Part shown: positions 34,011-44,761 of the stretch, piece by piece
Position numbering within the stretch: position 1 is the stretch's first letter
Layout of the letters: each line of letters opens with the position of its first letter
Source: an uncultured Eisenbergiella sp.
GTDB lineage: Bacteria; Bacillota; Clostridia; Lachnospirales; Lachnospiraceae
Reading direction: 5' to 3'
Assembly: GCA_947630215.1 (NCBI GenBank)
Contig: CANRGX010000003.1
Coordinates: 1-64,000, forward strand
DNA length: 64,000 bases
Position numbers and translations under genes: made by a program
Notes under the pieces: generated by a model
Databases searched by the model: none
What the model was told of the DNA's origin: nothing
Seen by the model: the letters and a program-made list of their open reading frames with translations, nothing else

Positions 34011-37000
34011 ATGGATCAATTCTGTATCAGGAAACAGGACGACGAAACGCAGCAGGGGCTTTATCATGCTTCTTTTGAACACGATAACTGCGGCATTGGC
34101 GCTATCGTGAACATAGAGGGAAAGAAAAGCCACCGGATCGTCGCGGACGCGTTGAAGATTGTGGAAAATCTGGAGCACCGCGCGGGCAAGGACGCGGAGG
34201 GAAAAACCGGAGACGGCGTGGGGATTCTGACCCAGGTTTCCCACCGTTTCTTTGAAAAGGCCTGCAAAGAAGCAGGCATCCAAATCGGCGGGGAGAGGGA
34301 ATACGGCGTCGGTATGTTTTTCTTTCCCCAGAACGAACTCAAGCGCAGCCGGGCCAAAAAGATGTTTGAGATCATCGTGCAGAAAGAGGGCATGCGGTTT
34401 TTGGGCTGGCGCGATGTGCCGACGGATCCGCAGGTGCTGGGACATAAAGCGCGGGAGTGTATGCCCGTGATCTGCCAGGGCTTCGTGCAAAAGCCGGAGA
34501 ATCTGGAGAAGGGGCTGGAGTTTGACCGCAAGCTCTATGTGGTGCGGCGGGTTTTCGAACAGAGCAACGACAATACCTATGTGCCGTCCCTGTCCAGCCG
34601 GACTGTGGTTTACAAGGGAATGTTTCTGGTGGGACAGCTGCGCACCTTCTTTTTGGATCTGCAGGACGAGGACTATGACTCGGCCATTGCCATTGTCCAC
34701 TCCCGTTTTTCCACCAACACCAATCCCAGCTGGGAGCGGGCCCACCCCAACCGGTTCATTGTCCACAACGGGGAAATCAACACCATCAAGGGAAATGTGG
34801 ATAAAATGCTGGCCCGGGAGGAAACCATGTCCGCCCATAAATTTTCCGCGGACGATCTGACCAAGGTGCTGCCGGTGATCAACGCCACCGGATCCGATTC
34901 CGCCATGCTGGACAACACGCTGGAATTTCTGGTGATGAGCGGGATGGATCTGCCGCTGGCGGTGATGATCACCATTCCGGAGCCCTGGACGCACAACGAC
35001 ACCATTTCCCAGGAAAGACGGGATTTCTATCAATATTACGCCACCATGATGGAGCCCTGGGACGGCCCGGCCTCCATTCTGTTTTCCGACGGCGATCTGA
35101 TGGGGGCGGTGCTGGATCGAAACGGCCTGCGCCCTTCCCGTTACTACATTATGGATGACGGGCGGCTGATCCTCTCCTCCGAGGTGGGCGTGCTGGATCT
35201 GCCCGACGAGCACATTCTGAAAAAGGAGCGGCTGCATCCCGGCAAAATGCTGCTGGTGGATACGAAGCGCGGCCGGGTGCTTTCCGACGAACAGATCAAG
35301 GAAGCCTACGCGCTAAAGGAGCCCTACGGGGAATGGCTGGACAGCAACCTGGTGACGCTTTCGGAGTTAAAAATCCCCAACGAAAAGATCCCCGCCTATT
35401 CTTCGGAGGAACGGGCCCGGCTGCAGAAGGCCTTCGGCTATACCTATGAAGAATACCGGGGCAGTATCTGCGCCATGGCCTTAAACGGCACGGAGCAGAT
35501 CGGGGCCATGGGCGTGGATACGCCGCTGGCCGTGCTTTCCAAAGAATACCAGCCGCTGTTTTTCTATTTTAAACAGTTGTTTGCCCAGGTGACCAATCCG
35601 CCCATCGACGCCACCCGGGAAAAAATCGTGACCTCCACCACCGTTTATGTGGGCAAAAACGGCAATCTTTTGGAAGAAAAGCCGGAGAACTGCCAGGTGC
35701 TCAAAATCAACAATCCGATTTTGACGGATCTGGATCTGCTCAAAATCCGCACCATGAAAAAACCGGGCTTCCAGGTGGCCTATGTGCCCATTATTTTCTA
35801 CAAGAGCACGCCCATGGAAAGGGTGCTGGAGCATCTGTTTGTGGAGGTGGACAAAGCCTATCGGGAAGGGGCCAATATCCTGATCCTTTCCGACCGGGGC
35901 GTGGACGAAAACCATGTGGCGATCCCGTCCTTGCTGGCGGTTTCTGCTGTCCATAAGCATCTGGTCAAAACCAAAAAATGTACGGCGCTCTCTCTGATTC
36001 TGGAGTCCGGAGAACCCAGGGAGGTGCATCATTTCGCCGCCCTTTTGGGCTACGGCGCCAGCGCCGTGAACCCCTATCTGGCCCACGCCACCATCGCCGA
36101 ACTGGTGGAGGCGGGACTGGTGAACAAGGATTACTATGCGGCGGTCAACGATTATGACAACGCGATTTTGCAGGGCATCGTAAAAATCGCTTCCAAGATG
36201 GGCATTTCCACGATCCAGTCCTATCAGGGCAGCCAGATCTTTGAGGCGGTGGGCATTTCCCAGGAGGTGATCGACCGGTATTTCACCGGCACGGTCAGCC
36301 GGGTGGGCGGCATTACGCTGGAGGACATCGCGGCCCAGACCGACGCCCAGCACTCCAGGGCCTTTGACCCGCTGGGGCTGGAAACGGATCTGACCCTTTC
36401 CTCCCTGGGACGGCACAAAATGCGCAGCCAGGGGGAGACGCACCGGTACAATCCGCAAACCATCCATCTGCTGCAGCAGTCCACGCGGGAAGGAAATTAC
36501 GAGAAGTTTGTGGAATATACGAAGATGGTGGACGCCGAGCAGACCGGCTATCTGCGCAGTCTGATGGATTTTAACTATCCAAAAGAGGGCGTGCCCCTGG
36601 AGGAAGTGGAGAGCGTGGAGGAGATTGTGAAGCGCTTTAAGACCGGCGCCATGTCCTACGGATCGATCTCCGAGGAGGCCCATGAAGCGCTGGCCATTGC
36701 CATGAACCATCTGCACGGCAAGTCCAACAGCGGCGAGGGCGGAGAAAGCGACGAACGGCTGGAATCCGCCGGGACGGATCACGACAGAAGCTCCGCCATC
36801 AAGCAGGTTGCCAGCGGCCGTTTTGGCGTCACCAGCCGCTATCTGGTCAGCGCAAAAGAGATTCAGATCAAAATGGCCCAGGGAGCCAAGCCCGGCGAGG
36901 GCGGTCATCTGCCGGCCCGCAAGGTCTATCCCTGGATCGCTAAAACGAGACATTCCACACCGGGCGTAAGTCTGATTTCGCCGCCGCCGCATCACGATAT

Positions 37001-38579
37001 TTACTCCATCGAGGATTTGGCGCAGCTGATCTACGATTTGAAAAATGCCAATAAGTACGCGCGGATTTCCGTCAAACTGGTCTCCGAGGCCGGGGTGGGA
37101 ACCGTAGCGGCGGGCGTGGCCAAGGCCGGCGCCCAGGTGGTGCTCATCTCCGGCTATGACGGCGGCACCGGCGCGGCGCCCATCAGCTCCATTCACAACG
37201 CGGGCCTGCCCTGGGAGCTGGGACTGGCGGAGACGCACCAGACGCTGCTTGCCAACGGCCTGCGCAACCGCGTGATGATCGAGACGGACGGCAAGCTGAT
37301 GAGCGGCCGGGACGTGGCCATCGCGGCGCTGCTGGGCGCGGAGGAATTTGGGTTCGCCACGGCTCCGCTGGTGACGCTGGGCTGTGTGATGATGCGTGTC
37401 TGCAACTTGGACACCTGTCCCATGGGCGTGGCCACCCAGAACCCGGAGCTGCGCAAGCGCTTTATCGGGAAGCCGGAATACGTGGAGAATTTCATGCGCT
37501 TTATCGCGCAGCAGCTGCGGGAATACATGGCAAAGCTGGGCGTGCGCAGCATCAACGAGATGGTGGGCCGCACGGATCTGTTGAAGAAAAAGGAAAACCT
37601 CACCGGCCGCGCGGCCAAGGTGGATTTGAGCCGCATTTTAAACGCTTCGCCGGAAACGGATCGGAGCCTGTGCGTGTTCGATCCCGCCTGTGCGTATGAT
37701 TTCGGACTGGAAAAGACCAAGGACGAGGCCGTTCTTTTAAAGAAAAGGGATCTTCGCAAGGCCATTGCTTCCGGTGAAAAAACGGAATACAGCGTAAAAC
37801 TGAGCAACGTGGACCGCACCTTCGGGACGCTGCTGGGGGCGGAAATCACCAGACAGCATCCGGAAGGACTGCCGGAGGATACCATTACCGTCCGCTGCAG
37901 CGGCGCGGGGGGGCAGAGCTTTGGCGCCTTTTTGCCAAAGGGTCTGACGCTGAGCCTTTGCGGAGACAGCAACGACTATTTCGGCAAGGGGCTTTCCGGC
38001 GGCAAGCTGGTGGTCTATGCGCCCCAGAAAGCGAAGTTTGTCCCGCATGAAAATGTCATCATCGGCAACGTGGCCCTTTACGGCGCCACCAGCGGCGAGG
38101 CCTATATCGCGGGCGCGGCGGGAGAACGGTTCTGTGTCCGCAACTCCGGCGCCACCGCCGTGGTGGAGGGTGTGGGCGAGCACGGATGCGAGTATATGAC
38201 CGGCGGCCGGGCCGTAATTTTGGGCCCCACCGGAAAGAACTTTGCGGCCGGCATGAGCGGCGGCATCGCCTATGTGCTGGATGAGAAAAACTGCCTGTAC
38301 CGGAACCTGAATAAGGAGATGGTGCTGATGGAAAAGGTGGAGACAAAGTTTGACAGGGAAGAACTGCGGGCCATGATCGAAGCCCACGTGGCCCACACGG
38401 GATCGGAAAAAGGGAAGGAAGTGCTGGCGCACTTTTCCGAGTATCTGCCCAAATTTAAAAAGGTCATTCCCGGCGACTATAAACGGCTGATCCAGCTCTC
38501 CTCCCAGTTCGAGGAACAGGGCATGAGCAGACAGGAAGCACAGATCGAAGCCTTTTACGCCAGCCTGGGCAACAAATAA
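34011..38579 (+). CDS. gltB: Glutamate synthase, large subunit
   Basis: GOGAT transfers the glutamine amide to 2-oxoglutarate, giving two glutamates. The start at 34011 fits the GGAGG spacing better than the ATG at 33999 and gives 1522 residues. The class II glutaminase nucleophile Cys lies in HDNCGIGAIV after a short propeptide. The FMN/synthase region holds SGYDGGTGAAPISS, and the 3Fe-4S cluster segment reads CNLDTCPMGVATQ. The C-terminal beta-helix GXGXG repeats are present. It stands 12 bases before gltD. Confidence 0.97.
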   Translation: MDQFCIRKQDDETQQGLYHASFEHDNCGIGAIVNIEGKKSHRIVADALKIVENLEHRAGKDAEGKTGDGVGILTQVSHRFFEKACKEAGIQIGGEREYGVGMFFFPQNELKRSRAKKMFEIIVQKEGMRFLGWRDVPTDPQVLGHKARECMPVICQGFVQKPENLEKGLEFDRKLYVVRRVFEQSNDNTYVPSLSSRTVVYKGMFLVGQLRTFFLDLQDEDYDSAIAIVHSRFSTNTNPSWERAHPNRFIVHNGEINTIKGNVDKMLAREETMSAHKFSADDLTKVLPVINATGSDSAMLDNTLEFLVMSGMDLPLAVMITIPEPWTHNDTISQERRDFYQYYATMMEPWDGPASILFSDGDLMGAVLDRNGLRPSRYYIMDDGRLILSSEVGVLDLPDEHILKKERLHPGKMLLVDTKRGRVLSDEQIKEAYALKEPYGEWLDSNLVTLSELKIPNEKIPAYSSEERARLQKAFGYTYEEYRGSICAMALNGTEQIGAMGVDTPLAVLSKEYQPLFFYFKQLFAQVTNPPIDATREKIVTSTTVYVGKNGNLLEEKPENCQVLKINNPILTDLDLLKIRTMKKPGFQVAYVPIIFYKSTPMERVLEHLFVEVDKAYREGANILILSDRGVDENHVAIPSLLAVSAVHKHLVKTKKCTALSLILESGEPREVHHFAALLGYGASAVNPYLAHATIAELVEAGLVNKDYYAAVNDYDNAILQGIVKIASKMGISTIQSYQGSQIFEAVGISQEVIDRYFTGTVSRVGGITLEDIAAQTDAQHSRAFDPLGLETDLTLSSLGRHKMRSQGETHRYNPQTIHLLQQSTREGNYEKFVEYTKMVDAEQTGYLRSLMDFNYPKEGVPLEEVESVEEIVKRFKTGAMSYGSISEEAHEALAIAMNHLHGKSNSGEGGESDERLESAGTDHDRSSAIKQVASGRFGVTSRYLVSAKEIQIKMAQGAKPGEGGHLPARKVYPWIAKTRHSTPGVSLISPPPHHDIYSIEDLAQLIYDLKNANKYARISVKLVSEAGVGTVAAGVAKAGAQVVLISGYDGGTGAAPISSIHNAGLPWELGLAETHQTLLANGLRNRVMIETDGKLMSGRDVAIAALLGAEEFGFATAPLVTLGCVMMRVCNLDTCPMGVATQNPELRKRFIGKPEYVENFMRFIAQQLREYMAKLGVRSINEMVGRTDLLKKKENLTGRAAKVDLSRILNASPETDRSLCVFDPACAYDFGLEKTKDEAVLLKKRDLRKAIASGEKTEYSVKLSNVDRTFGTLLGAEITRQHPEGLPEDTITVRCSGAGGQSFGAFLPKGLTLSLCGDSNDYFGKGLSGGKLVVYAPQKAKFVPHENVIIGNVALYGATSGEAYIAGAAGERFCVRNSGATAVVEGVGEHGCEYMTGGRAVILGPTGKNFAAGMSGGIAYVLDEKNCLYRNLNKEMVLMEKVETKFDREELRAMIEAHVAHTGSEKGKEVLAHFSEYLPKFKKVIPGDYKRLIQLSSQFEEQGMSRQEAQIEAFYASLGNK

Positions 38580-38591
38580 GGAGATGAGAAA

Positions 38592-40076
38592 ATGGGAAAA
38601 CCCACAGGATTTCTGGAATATGAACGCAAAGACGGCCCGGTGACAGAGCCGGAGGAAAGAATCGGGAATTTCGGGGAATTTCACGGGGCTCTCTCCGAAG
38701 AACAGCAGCGCCTGCAGGGCGCGCGCTGTATGGAATGCGGCGTGCCCTTCTGCCAGGCGGGCATGATGATCGCCGGCATGGCGTCCGGCTGCCCGCTGCA
38801 CAATCTGGTGCCCGAGATCAACGATCTGGTCTATCACGGCAACTGGGAACAGGCCTATGTGCGGCTGAGCAAAACCCACTGTTTCCCGGAATTTACTTCC
38901 CGGGTCTGCCCGGCGCTGTGCGAAGCGGCCTGTACCTGCGGCCTGCACGCAAAGCCCGTCAGCACCAAGGAAAATGAACGGGCAGTCATTGAATACGCGT
39001 TTGCCAACGGCCTGGTAAAGGCCGATCCGCCCAGGGTGCGCACCGGCAAGACCGTGGCGGTGGTGGGCAGCGGCCCCGCGGGACTGGCGGCGGCCTGGCA
39101 GCTGAACAAAAGAGGACATCTGGTGACCGTGTACGAAAGAAGCGACAGGCCCGGCGGCCTGCTGCGTTACGGGATTCCCAACATGAAGCTGGAAAAGCGC
39201 ATCCTCGACCGGCGCATCCGGCTGATGGAGCAGTCCGGCATTCAGTTTCAATGCGGCGTCAACGTGGGCAAAGACATATCCGGCGCAGATCTGGCGGCGC
39301 AGTATGACCGGGTGATTCTGGCCTGCGGCGCTTCCCATCCCCGGGACATCAGCGTGCCCGGCCGGGACGCGCAGGGGATCTGGTTTGCTGTGGACTTTTT
39401 GTCCCGCGTGACCAAAACCCTCCTGGACAGTGAGTTTAGGGAGGTGCCCTATGAACTGGCGAAGGGAAAACAGGTGCTGGTCATCGGCGGCGGCGACACC
39501 GGGAACGACTGTGTGGGCACCGCCATCCGGCTGGGGGCCGCGAACGTGGTACAGCTGGAAATGATGCCCAAACCGCCGGAAGTGCGGGCGGAAAGCAATC
39601 CCTGGCCCGAATGGCCCAAGGTATTAAAGACCGATTATGGCCAGGAGGAGGCCATCGCCAGGTTCGGACAGGATCCCAGAATCTATCAGACTACCGTGAC
39701 GGAATTTCGGAAAAACGAAGCCGGACAGGTATGTGGCGCCACCGTCGTCAGCCTGCGGCCCCAATATGACGAAAAGACGAAACGCACGGCCATGGTGCCC
39801 GTAGAGGGCAGCCAGAGACAGATTCCGGCGGATCTGGTTTTGATTGCGGCGGGATTTTTGGGAAGTGAGGCTTACGTTTCGGAAAGTTTTGGTGTAAAAT
39901 GTAATGCAAGGACCAATGTGGACACCGCCCCCGGCCAGTATCAGACCAGCCGGGAAAGAATCTTTACGGCGGGCGACATGCACCGGGGGCAGTCCCTGGT
40001 GGTCTGGGCCATTGCGGAGGGAAAGGAAGCAGCTCACGCGGTGGACGAATCTCTCATGGGATACACAGATCGGTAA
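38592..40076 (+). CDS. gltD: Glutamate synthase, small subunit
   Basis: GltD passes electrons from NAD(P)H to the large subunit. The 494-residue protein has N-terminal 4Fe-4S cysteines (CMECGVPFC, CPLHN, CPALCEAACTC), an FAD-binding Rossmann motif VVGSGPAGLAAAWQL and an NAD(P)H site VIGGGDTGNDCVG. The order gltB-gltD is standard, and glnA follows 15 bases later, which places the whole GS-GOGAT cycle in one transcript. Confidence 0.97.
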   Translation: MGKPTGFLEYERKDGPVTEPEERIGNFGEFHGALSEEQQRLQGARCMECGVPFCQAGMMIAGMASGCPLHNLVPEINDLVYHGNWEQAYVRLSKTHCFPEFTSRVCPALCEAACTCGLHAKPVSTKENERAVIEYAFANGLVKADPPRVRTGKTVAVVGSGPAGLAAAWQLNKRGHLVTVYERSDRPGGLLRYGIPNMKLEKRILDRRIRLMEQSGIQFQCGVNVGKDISGADLAAQYDRVILACGASHPRDISVPGRDAQGIWFAVDFLSRVTKTLLDSEFREVPYELAKGKQVLVIGGGDTGNDCVGTAIRLGAANVVQLEMMPKPPEVRAESNPWPEWPKVLKTDYGQEEAIARFGQDPRIYQTTVTEFRKNEAGQVCGATVVSLRPQYDEKTKRTAMVPVEGSQRQIPADLVLIAAGFLGSEAYVSESFGVKCNARTNVDTAPGQYQTSRERIFTAGDMHRGQSLVVWAIAEGKEAAHAVDESLMGYTDR

Positions 40077-40091
40077 AAGGAGAAAGAGGAT

Positions 40092-41414
40092 ATGACGAAG
40101 GCCGAAATCTTGCGTTTGGCGGAAGAAGAAGATGTGGAGTTTATCCGGCTGCAGTTTACGGATATGTTCGGAGTGCTCAAAAATGTGGCGGTTCCGGCCA
40201 GCCAGCTGGAACGCGCCGTCAACAACGAGTGTTCCTTCGACGGCTATGGCATGGACGGCATCTGGAACAGAAGCGAGGGCGACCTGTTTCTGCATCCGGA
40301 TCTGGACACGTTCCGGATTTTGCCCTGGCGGCCCCAGCAGGGAAAAGTGGCCAGGATGTTGTGCGATGTGCGCCGGGAGGACGGCTCCTCCCTGCCGGTC
40401 AGCACCCGGGCCATGCTCAAGTGCGTCCTGCAAAAGGCGGACGAAATGGGCTATGAGGTCTATGTTCATCCGGAATGCGAATTTTTCCTGTTCCATACGG
40501 ACGAAAACGGCGTACCCACGACCGTGAGCCATGAACGCGCCGGTTTTCTGGACGTGAGCCCGCTGGATCTGGGCGAGAACGCCAGACGGGAAATGGTGCT
40601 GGCGCTGGAGAGCATGGGATTTGAAATTGAGTCCTCCTTCCACGAGAGCGCTCCCGCCCAGCATGAGATCGATTTTAAACCCGCCGGGGCGCTGGAAATC
40701 GCCGACAAGATTGTCACCTTTAAGAATGCGGTGCGCTCCACGGCCAAGCGCTTTGGCCTGCACGCCACCTTCATGCCCAAGCCCACGGCCGGATCCGCGG
40801 GATCCGGAATGCACATCAGCTTCACGCTGCGCAGGGACGGGAAAAATATCTTTTTCGATTCGCAGGATAAGGACGGTATCAGCAGCGAGGCGCGCTGGTT
40901 CATGGGAGGCGTCATGGCCCATGTAAAGGGAATGTGCGCCCTGACCAACCCGCTGGTCAATTCCTATAAACGTCTGACATCGGGTTTTGAGGCGCCCCGG
41001 GACATCATCTGGACGACCCGCAATCAGAACACGCTGATCCGGGTGCATACCCAGAGGGGAACCGACGTGGGGATCGAACTGCGGTTTCCCGACCCTTCGT
41101 CCAATCCCTACCTGGCGCTGACGGCCTGCATTGCGGCGGGGCTGGACGGCATAGAAAAACGGACGGATCCCGGCGCGGCGGCGGCCTACAATTTCTCCGA
41201 GCGCACGGAGGCCGAAAAGACGGCCGCCGGTGTGGAACGTCTGCCGGCAACGCTGCCGGAGGCGGTGGCCTGCCTGGAACAGGACGCGTTTTTAAAGACC
41301 GTGCTGGGCGGGGAGTTTGTCCAGACCTATGTGGACTGCAAAAAAGCGGAATGGAACGAATATATGTCCCAGGTTTCCGAATGGGAAATAGAAAAATACC
41401 TGTACCGGGTATGA
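40092..41414 (+). CDS. glnA: Type I glutamine synthetase
   Basis: This second synthetase is 440 residues, the GSI-alpha size typical of Firmicutes. It has the metal-site segment VYVHPECEFFLF, the ATP-site motif KPTAGSAGSGMHISFT and the glutamate-site stretch NSYKRLTSGFEAP. The adenylylation segment of the beta type is absent, so covalent control is not expected; feedback and transcriptional control are more likely. It is followed 13 bases later by an ANTAR gene. Confidence 0.97.
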   Translation: MTKAEILRLAEEEDVEFIRLQFTDMFGVLKNVAVPASQLERAVNNECSFDGYGMDGIWNRSEGDLFLHPDLDTFRILPWRPQQGKVARMLCDVRREDGSSLPVSTRAMLKCVLQKADEMGYEVYVHPECEFFLFHTDENGVPTTVSHERAGFLDVSPLDLGENARREMVLALESMGFEIESSFHESAPAQHEIDFKPAGALEIADKIVTFKNAVRSTAKRFGLHATFMPKPTAGSAGSGMHISFTLRRDGKNIFFDSQDKDGISSEARWFMGGVMAHVKGMCALTNPLVNSYKRLTSGFEAPRDIIWTTRNQNTLIRVHTQRGTDVGIELRFPDPSSNPYLALTACIAAGLDGIEKRTDPGAAAAYNFSERTEAEKTAAGVERLPATLPEAVACLEQDAFLKTVLGGEFVQTYVDCKKAEWNEYMSQVSEWEIEKYLYRV

Positions 41415-41427
41415 GGCGGGGGAGCGG

Positions 41428-41976
41428 ATGAGCGGCATAATTGTTGTTTTGCCAAAACTGGAGGACGCAAAACAGATTCGCAGCATCCTCAGCCGCCGCG
41501 GCCTGGATACCGCCGCCGTCTGTACCACAGGGGCGGGGGTTTTGTCCCGTCTCTCCCAGATCGGCAGCGGCGTGGTGATTTGCAGCTACCGCCTGAAGGA
41601 TATGCACTATACGCAGCTTGCGGCGTATCTGCCCGATTATTTTGAAATGCTGCTTTTGACGTCGTCTGCCGAGGTGGAAAACTGCCCGCCGGACATTCTG
41701 TCTTTGACCTATCCCATCCGGCCCAACGACCTGGCGGGAACGGTAAGTATGATGCTGGCCCAGCTGGATCGGCGACTCCGCCGCAAAAAGACGATGCCCA
41801 AACAGCGGTCGGATCGGGAGCAGAACTACATCAACAACGCGAAGATGATTCTGATGGAACGCAACAATATGACGGAGCAGGAGGCCTATCGGTACATCCA
41901 GAAAAGCAGTATGGATTCCGGCACCAATATGGTAGAAACGGCGCAGATGATCCTGCTGCTTTTGTTTGACAGCTGA
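41428..41976 (+). CDS. ANTAR-domain RNA-binding regulator with a pseudo-receiver
   Basis: The 182-residue protein has a receiver-like N-terminal half whose usual phosphorylated Asp is replaced ([11 protein letters not shown]), so it is probably not controlled by phosphorylation there. The C-terminal ANTAR helices ([24 protein letters not shown], read in parts) are the family signature. ANTAR proteins bind twin hairpins in leader RNAs and prevent termination; in Clostridia they are often linked to glutamine and glutamate genes. The position right after gltBD-glnA supports a nitrogen role. Candidate targets are the terminator-bearing leaders of glnN, pyrG and amt, but I did not see a clear twin-hairpin motif in them. 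Confidence 0.88.
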   Translation: MSGIIVVLPKLEDAKQIRSILSRRGLDTAAVCTTGAGVLSRLSQIGSGVVICSYRLKDMHYTQLAAYLPDYFEMLLLTSSAEVENCPPDILSLTYPIRPNDLAGTVSMMLAQLDRRLRRKKTMPKQRSDREQNYINNAKMILMERNNMTEQEAYRYIQKSSMDSGTNMVETAQMILLLLFDS

Positions 41977-42002
41977 CGGCGCGCAGGCGGAGGGAGGAAA
42001 TC

Positions 42003-43217
42003 ATGTATACAATCAATGAAAATTATCTGAAACTGCAGGGAAGCTATCTGTTTTCCGAAATTGCAAAGAGAGTGGCGGCCTACAAGCAGGCCCACCCCGA
42101 GGCGGACGTGATCCGGCTGGGGATCGGCGACGTGACGCAGCCCATCGCGCCGGCCATTGTGCAGGCGCTGCATCGGGCGGTGGACGAAATGGGAACCCGG
42201 GAGGGATTTCGGGGGTACGGCCCGGAGCAGGGCTACGACTTTCTGCGGCAGGCCATCGTAAAAAACGACTACCAGGCCAGGGGCTGCGACATCAGCCCGG
42301 AGGAGATCTTTATCTCCGACGGCGCCAAGTGCGACGTGGGCAATATCCAGGAGATCTTTGGAACCGACAATACGGTGGCGGTCTGCGATCCGGTCTATCC
42401 GGTCTATGTGGACACCAATGTAATGGCAGGGCGCACCGGACAGTTCAATCCTGCCACCGGCGGGTTCGACAAACTGATCTATATGCCCTGTACGGCGGAA
42501 AACGGATTTTCCCCCCAGCTGCCCAAACAGACGCCGGATCTGATCTATCTGTGCTTTCCCAACAACCCCACCGGTGCGGCCATCCAAAAAGACGCGCTGC
42601 AGGCGTGGGTGGACTATGCGAACAAAAACGGCTCCGTCATTCTCTATGACGCGGCCTATGAAGCCTATATTTCCGAGGAGGGCATTCCGCACAGCATCTA
42701 TGAGTGCCAGGGGGCCAGAGGCTGCGCCATCGAAATGCACAGCTTTTCCAAAAACGCGGGCTTTACGGGACTGCGGCTGGGCTACACCGTCATTCCAAAG
42801 GATCTGGTCTGCAACGGCACCAGCCTGCACAGCCTGTGGGAGAGAAGACACGGCACCCGCTATAACGGCGCGCCCTATATCGTACAGCGGGCCGGAGAGG
42901 CGGTGTATTCCCCGGAAGGGAAGGCACAGCTTAGGGAACAGGTGGCCTACTATATGGAAAATGCCCGCCTGATCCGGGAAGGGCTGGCGCAGGCCGGCTT
43001 TACCGCCTACGGCGGCGTCAACGCCCCCTACATTTGGCTGAAAACGCCGGACAAAATGACCAGCTGGGCCTTTTTTGACCGTCTGCTCCACGAGGTACAG
43101 GTGGTGGGAACACCCGGATCGGGCTTTGGCGCCAGCGGAGAAGGGTATTTTAGACTGACGGCCTTTGGCACCCATGAAAACACCAGGGAAGCGCTCCAAA
43201 GGATCCAAAAGCTGTAA
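42003..43217 (+). CDS. dapL: LL-diaminopimelate aminotransferase
   Basis: DapL converts tetrahydrodipicolinate directly to LL-diaminopimelate with glutamate as amino donor, a shortcut to lysine and cell-wall DAP. The 404-residue class I/II aminotransferase has [27 protein letters not shown] and the PLP Lys in [15 protein letters not shown]. Use of glutamate fits its place next to the GOGAT genes. The start follows GGAGGGAGGAAATC. Confidence 0.96.
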   Translation: MYTINENYLKLQGSYLFSEIAKRVAAYKQAHPEADVIRLGIGDVTQPIAPAIVQALHRAVDEMGTREGFRGYGPEQGYDFLRQAIVKNDYQARGCDISPEEIFISDGAKCDVGNIQEIFGTDNTVAVCDPVYPVYVDTNVMAGRTGQFNPATGGFDKLIYMPCTAENGFSPQLPKQTPDLIYLCFPNNPTGAAIQKDALQAWVDYANKNGSVILYDAAYEAYISEEGIPHSIYECQGARGCAIEMHSFSKNAGFTGLRLGYTVIPKDLVCNGTSLHSLWERRHGTRYNGAPYIVQRAGEAVYSPEGKAQLREQVAYYMENARLIREGLAQAGFTAYGGVNAPYIWLKTPDKMTSWAFFDRLLHEVQVVGTPGSGFGASGEGYFRLTAFGTHENTREALQRIQKL

Positions 43218-43235
43218 AAAGAGAGGTCAGAACAG

Positions 43236-44648
43236 GTGCGTTTGTTATCCCCAAAAAATGCTTTCCCCTGGAAAAGCTTTCTGAAAAATCTGGCGTCTAT
43301 AGCGATTCCCATTGCGCTGCAGAACCTTCTGACGACCACGGCCAGCATGGTGGATACCATGATGGTGGCCCCGCTGGGCGAGTTGTCCGTGGGAGCGCTG
43401 GGCCTGTGCGCCCAGTTTTCCTCGCTGATGTTCTCCGGCTACTGGGGCTTTGTGGGCGGGGGCATGCTGTTCATTTCCCAGTACTGGGGGTCCAAGGAGG
43501 ACGACGGCATCGAGCGTTCCTATGGGATGACGCTGGCGTGTATGATGACGGTGGCGGCGGTGTTTGGCTGCCTTGCCATTTTCGCGCCGAATCTGGTCAT
43601 GCGGATCTATACGGACAAGGAGGCCATCCGGCAGATAGGCGTACAGTATCTGCATATTGTGGGGGCGGCCTATTTCTTACAGGTGTTCTCCATGGCCATG
43701 AGCTGCCTGCTGCGGGGGACGGAGCGGGTGAAAATCCCCATGATCGCGTCTGTCGCTTCGGTGGCGGCGAACCTGTTTTTAAACTGGGTCTTTATTTACG
43801 GCAATCTGGGCGCGCCCGCCATGGGGATCCGGGGCGCGGCCCTGGCCACCACCTGCGCGGCGGCCGTAAACGTGATCACCATATATCTTCTGGCATATCT
43901 GAATGGATATCCCTATCTGTTCCGGCTGCGGGGACATTTCCGGTGGAAAAAAGAGAAACTGAAAGAATATTTTGTGAAGTGCTTTCCGATCCTCTGTAAC
44001 GAGGTGCTGGTGGGCGTGGGCAACATGGTGATCAACATCACGCTGGGAAGACAGTCAGAGCAGGTGATTGCGGCGCTGGCGGTCTTTCGCACGCTGGAAG
44101 GCCTGATCATCGGCTTTTTCGCGGGCTTCTCCAATGCCTCCTCCATTCTGGTGGGCAAATGTGTGGGCGCGGGAGAGCTGGACACGGCCTTTGCGCGGGC
44201 CAAACGGCTGGTCTATCTGTGCAGCGGCGTGATTCTGATAGCGAATCTGTGCGTGCTGGCCGTGCACCGGCCGCTTCTGACGGGTATGAGCCTGTCCGGG
44301 CCGTCCTATGAGGCGGGCCTTCGGATGCTTTTGATTTACGCCGTCGTCTCCGTTATCCGGATGGGAAACTGGATCCAGAACGATACCTACCGGGCCTCCG
44401 GAGACGCGGTATATGGCACCGTGCTGGAAATTGTCTTCATGTATGCGGTGGTGATCCCGGGGGTCGTGCTGACGGGCTTTGTCCTTCATGCGCCCTACTG
44501 GGTCGTGTTTTTGTGCTGTTATCTCGACGAGCCCATCCGGTATGTGCTCATGCAGATCCACCTGTATTCGGCCAAATGGGTCAGACCGGTGACCGAGCTG
44601 GGGAAAGCTGCGCTGCCGGGGTTTTTGGAGAAAAGGCGGAAGGGCTGA
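43236..44648 (+). CDS. MATE-family efflux protein
   Basis: The 470-residue protein has about twelve hydrophobic helices arranged as two MatE repeats, starting SIAIPIALQNLLTTTASMVDTMMV. Such proteins export drugs or metabolites using a sodium or proton gradient. The start is a GTG behind GAGAGG, 18 bases after dapL, so it may be co-transcribed. The substrate is unknown. Confidence 0.92.
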   Translation: MRLLSPKNAFPWKSFLKNLASIAIPIALQNLLTTTASMVDTMMVAPLGELSVGALGLCAQFSSLMFSGYWGFVGGGMLFISQYWGSKEDDGIERSYGMTLACMMTVAAVFGCLAIFAPNLVMRIYTDKEAIRQIGVQYLHIVGAAYFLQVFSMAMSCLLRGTERVKIPMIASVASVAANLFLNWVFIYGNLGAPAMGIRGAALATTCAAAVNVITIYLLAYLNGYPYLFRLRGHFRWKKEKLKEYFVKCFPILCNEVLVGVGNMVINITLGRQSEQVIAALAVFRTLEGLIIGFFAGFSNASSILVGKCVGAGELDTAFARAKRLVYLCSGVILIANLCVLAVHRPLLTGMSLSGPSYEAGLRMLLIYAVVSVIRMGNWIQNDTYRASGDAVYGTVLEIVFMYAVVIPGVVLTGFVLHAPYWVVFLCCYLDEPIRYVLMQIHLYSAKWVRPVTELGKAALPGFLEKRRKG

Positions 44649-44761
44649 AGCACCGACCTGAAAGCGGACAAAATTTCCTTCTTTGCAGATGGAAAAGTCC
44701 GTATGGATGTGGTAAAATATGATCTGTCGTAGGAAGACGGAAAGCAGTCCAGGAGGAAAAC

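Noticed and set aside
33738-35237. Long minus-strand ORFs opposite pyrG, gltB and gltD
   Set aside because: All overlap strongly supported enzymes on the other strand and show no family motifs.
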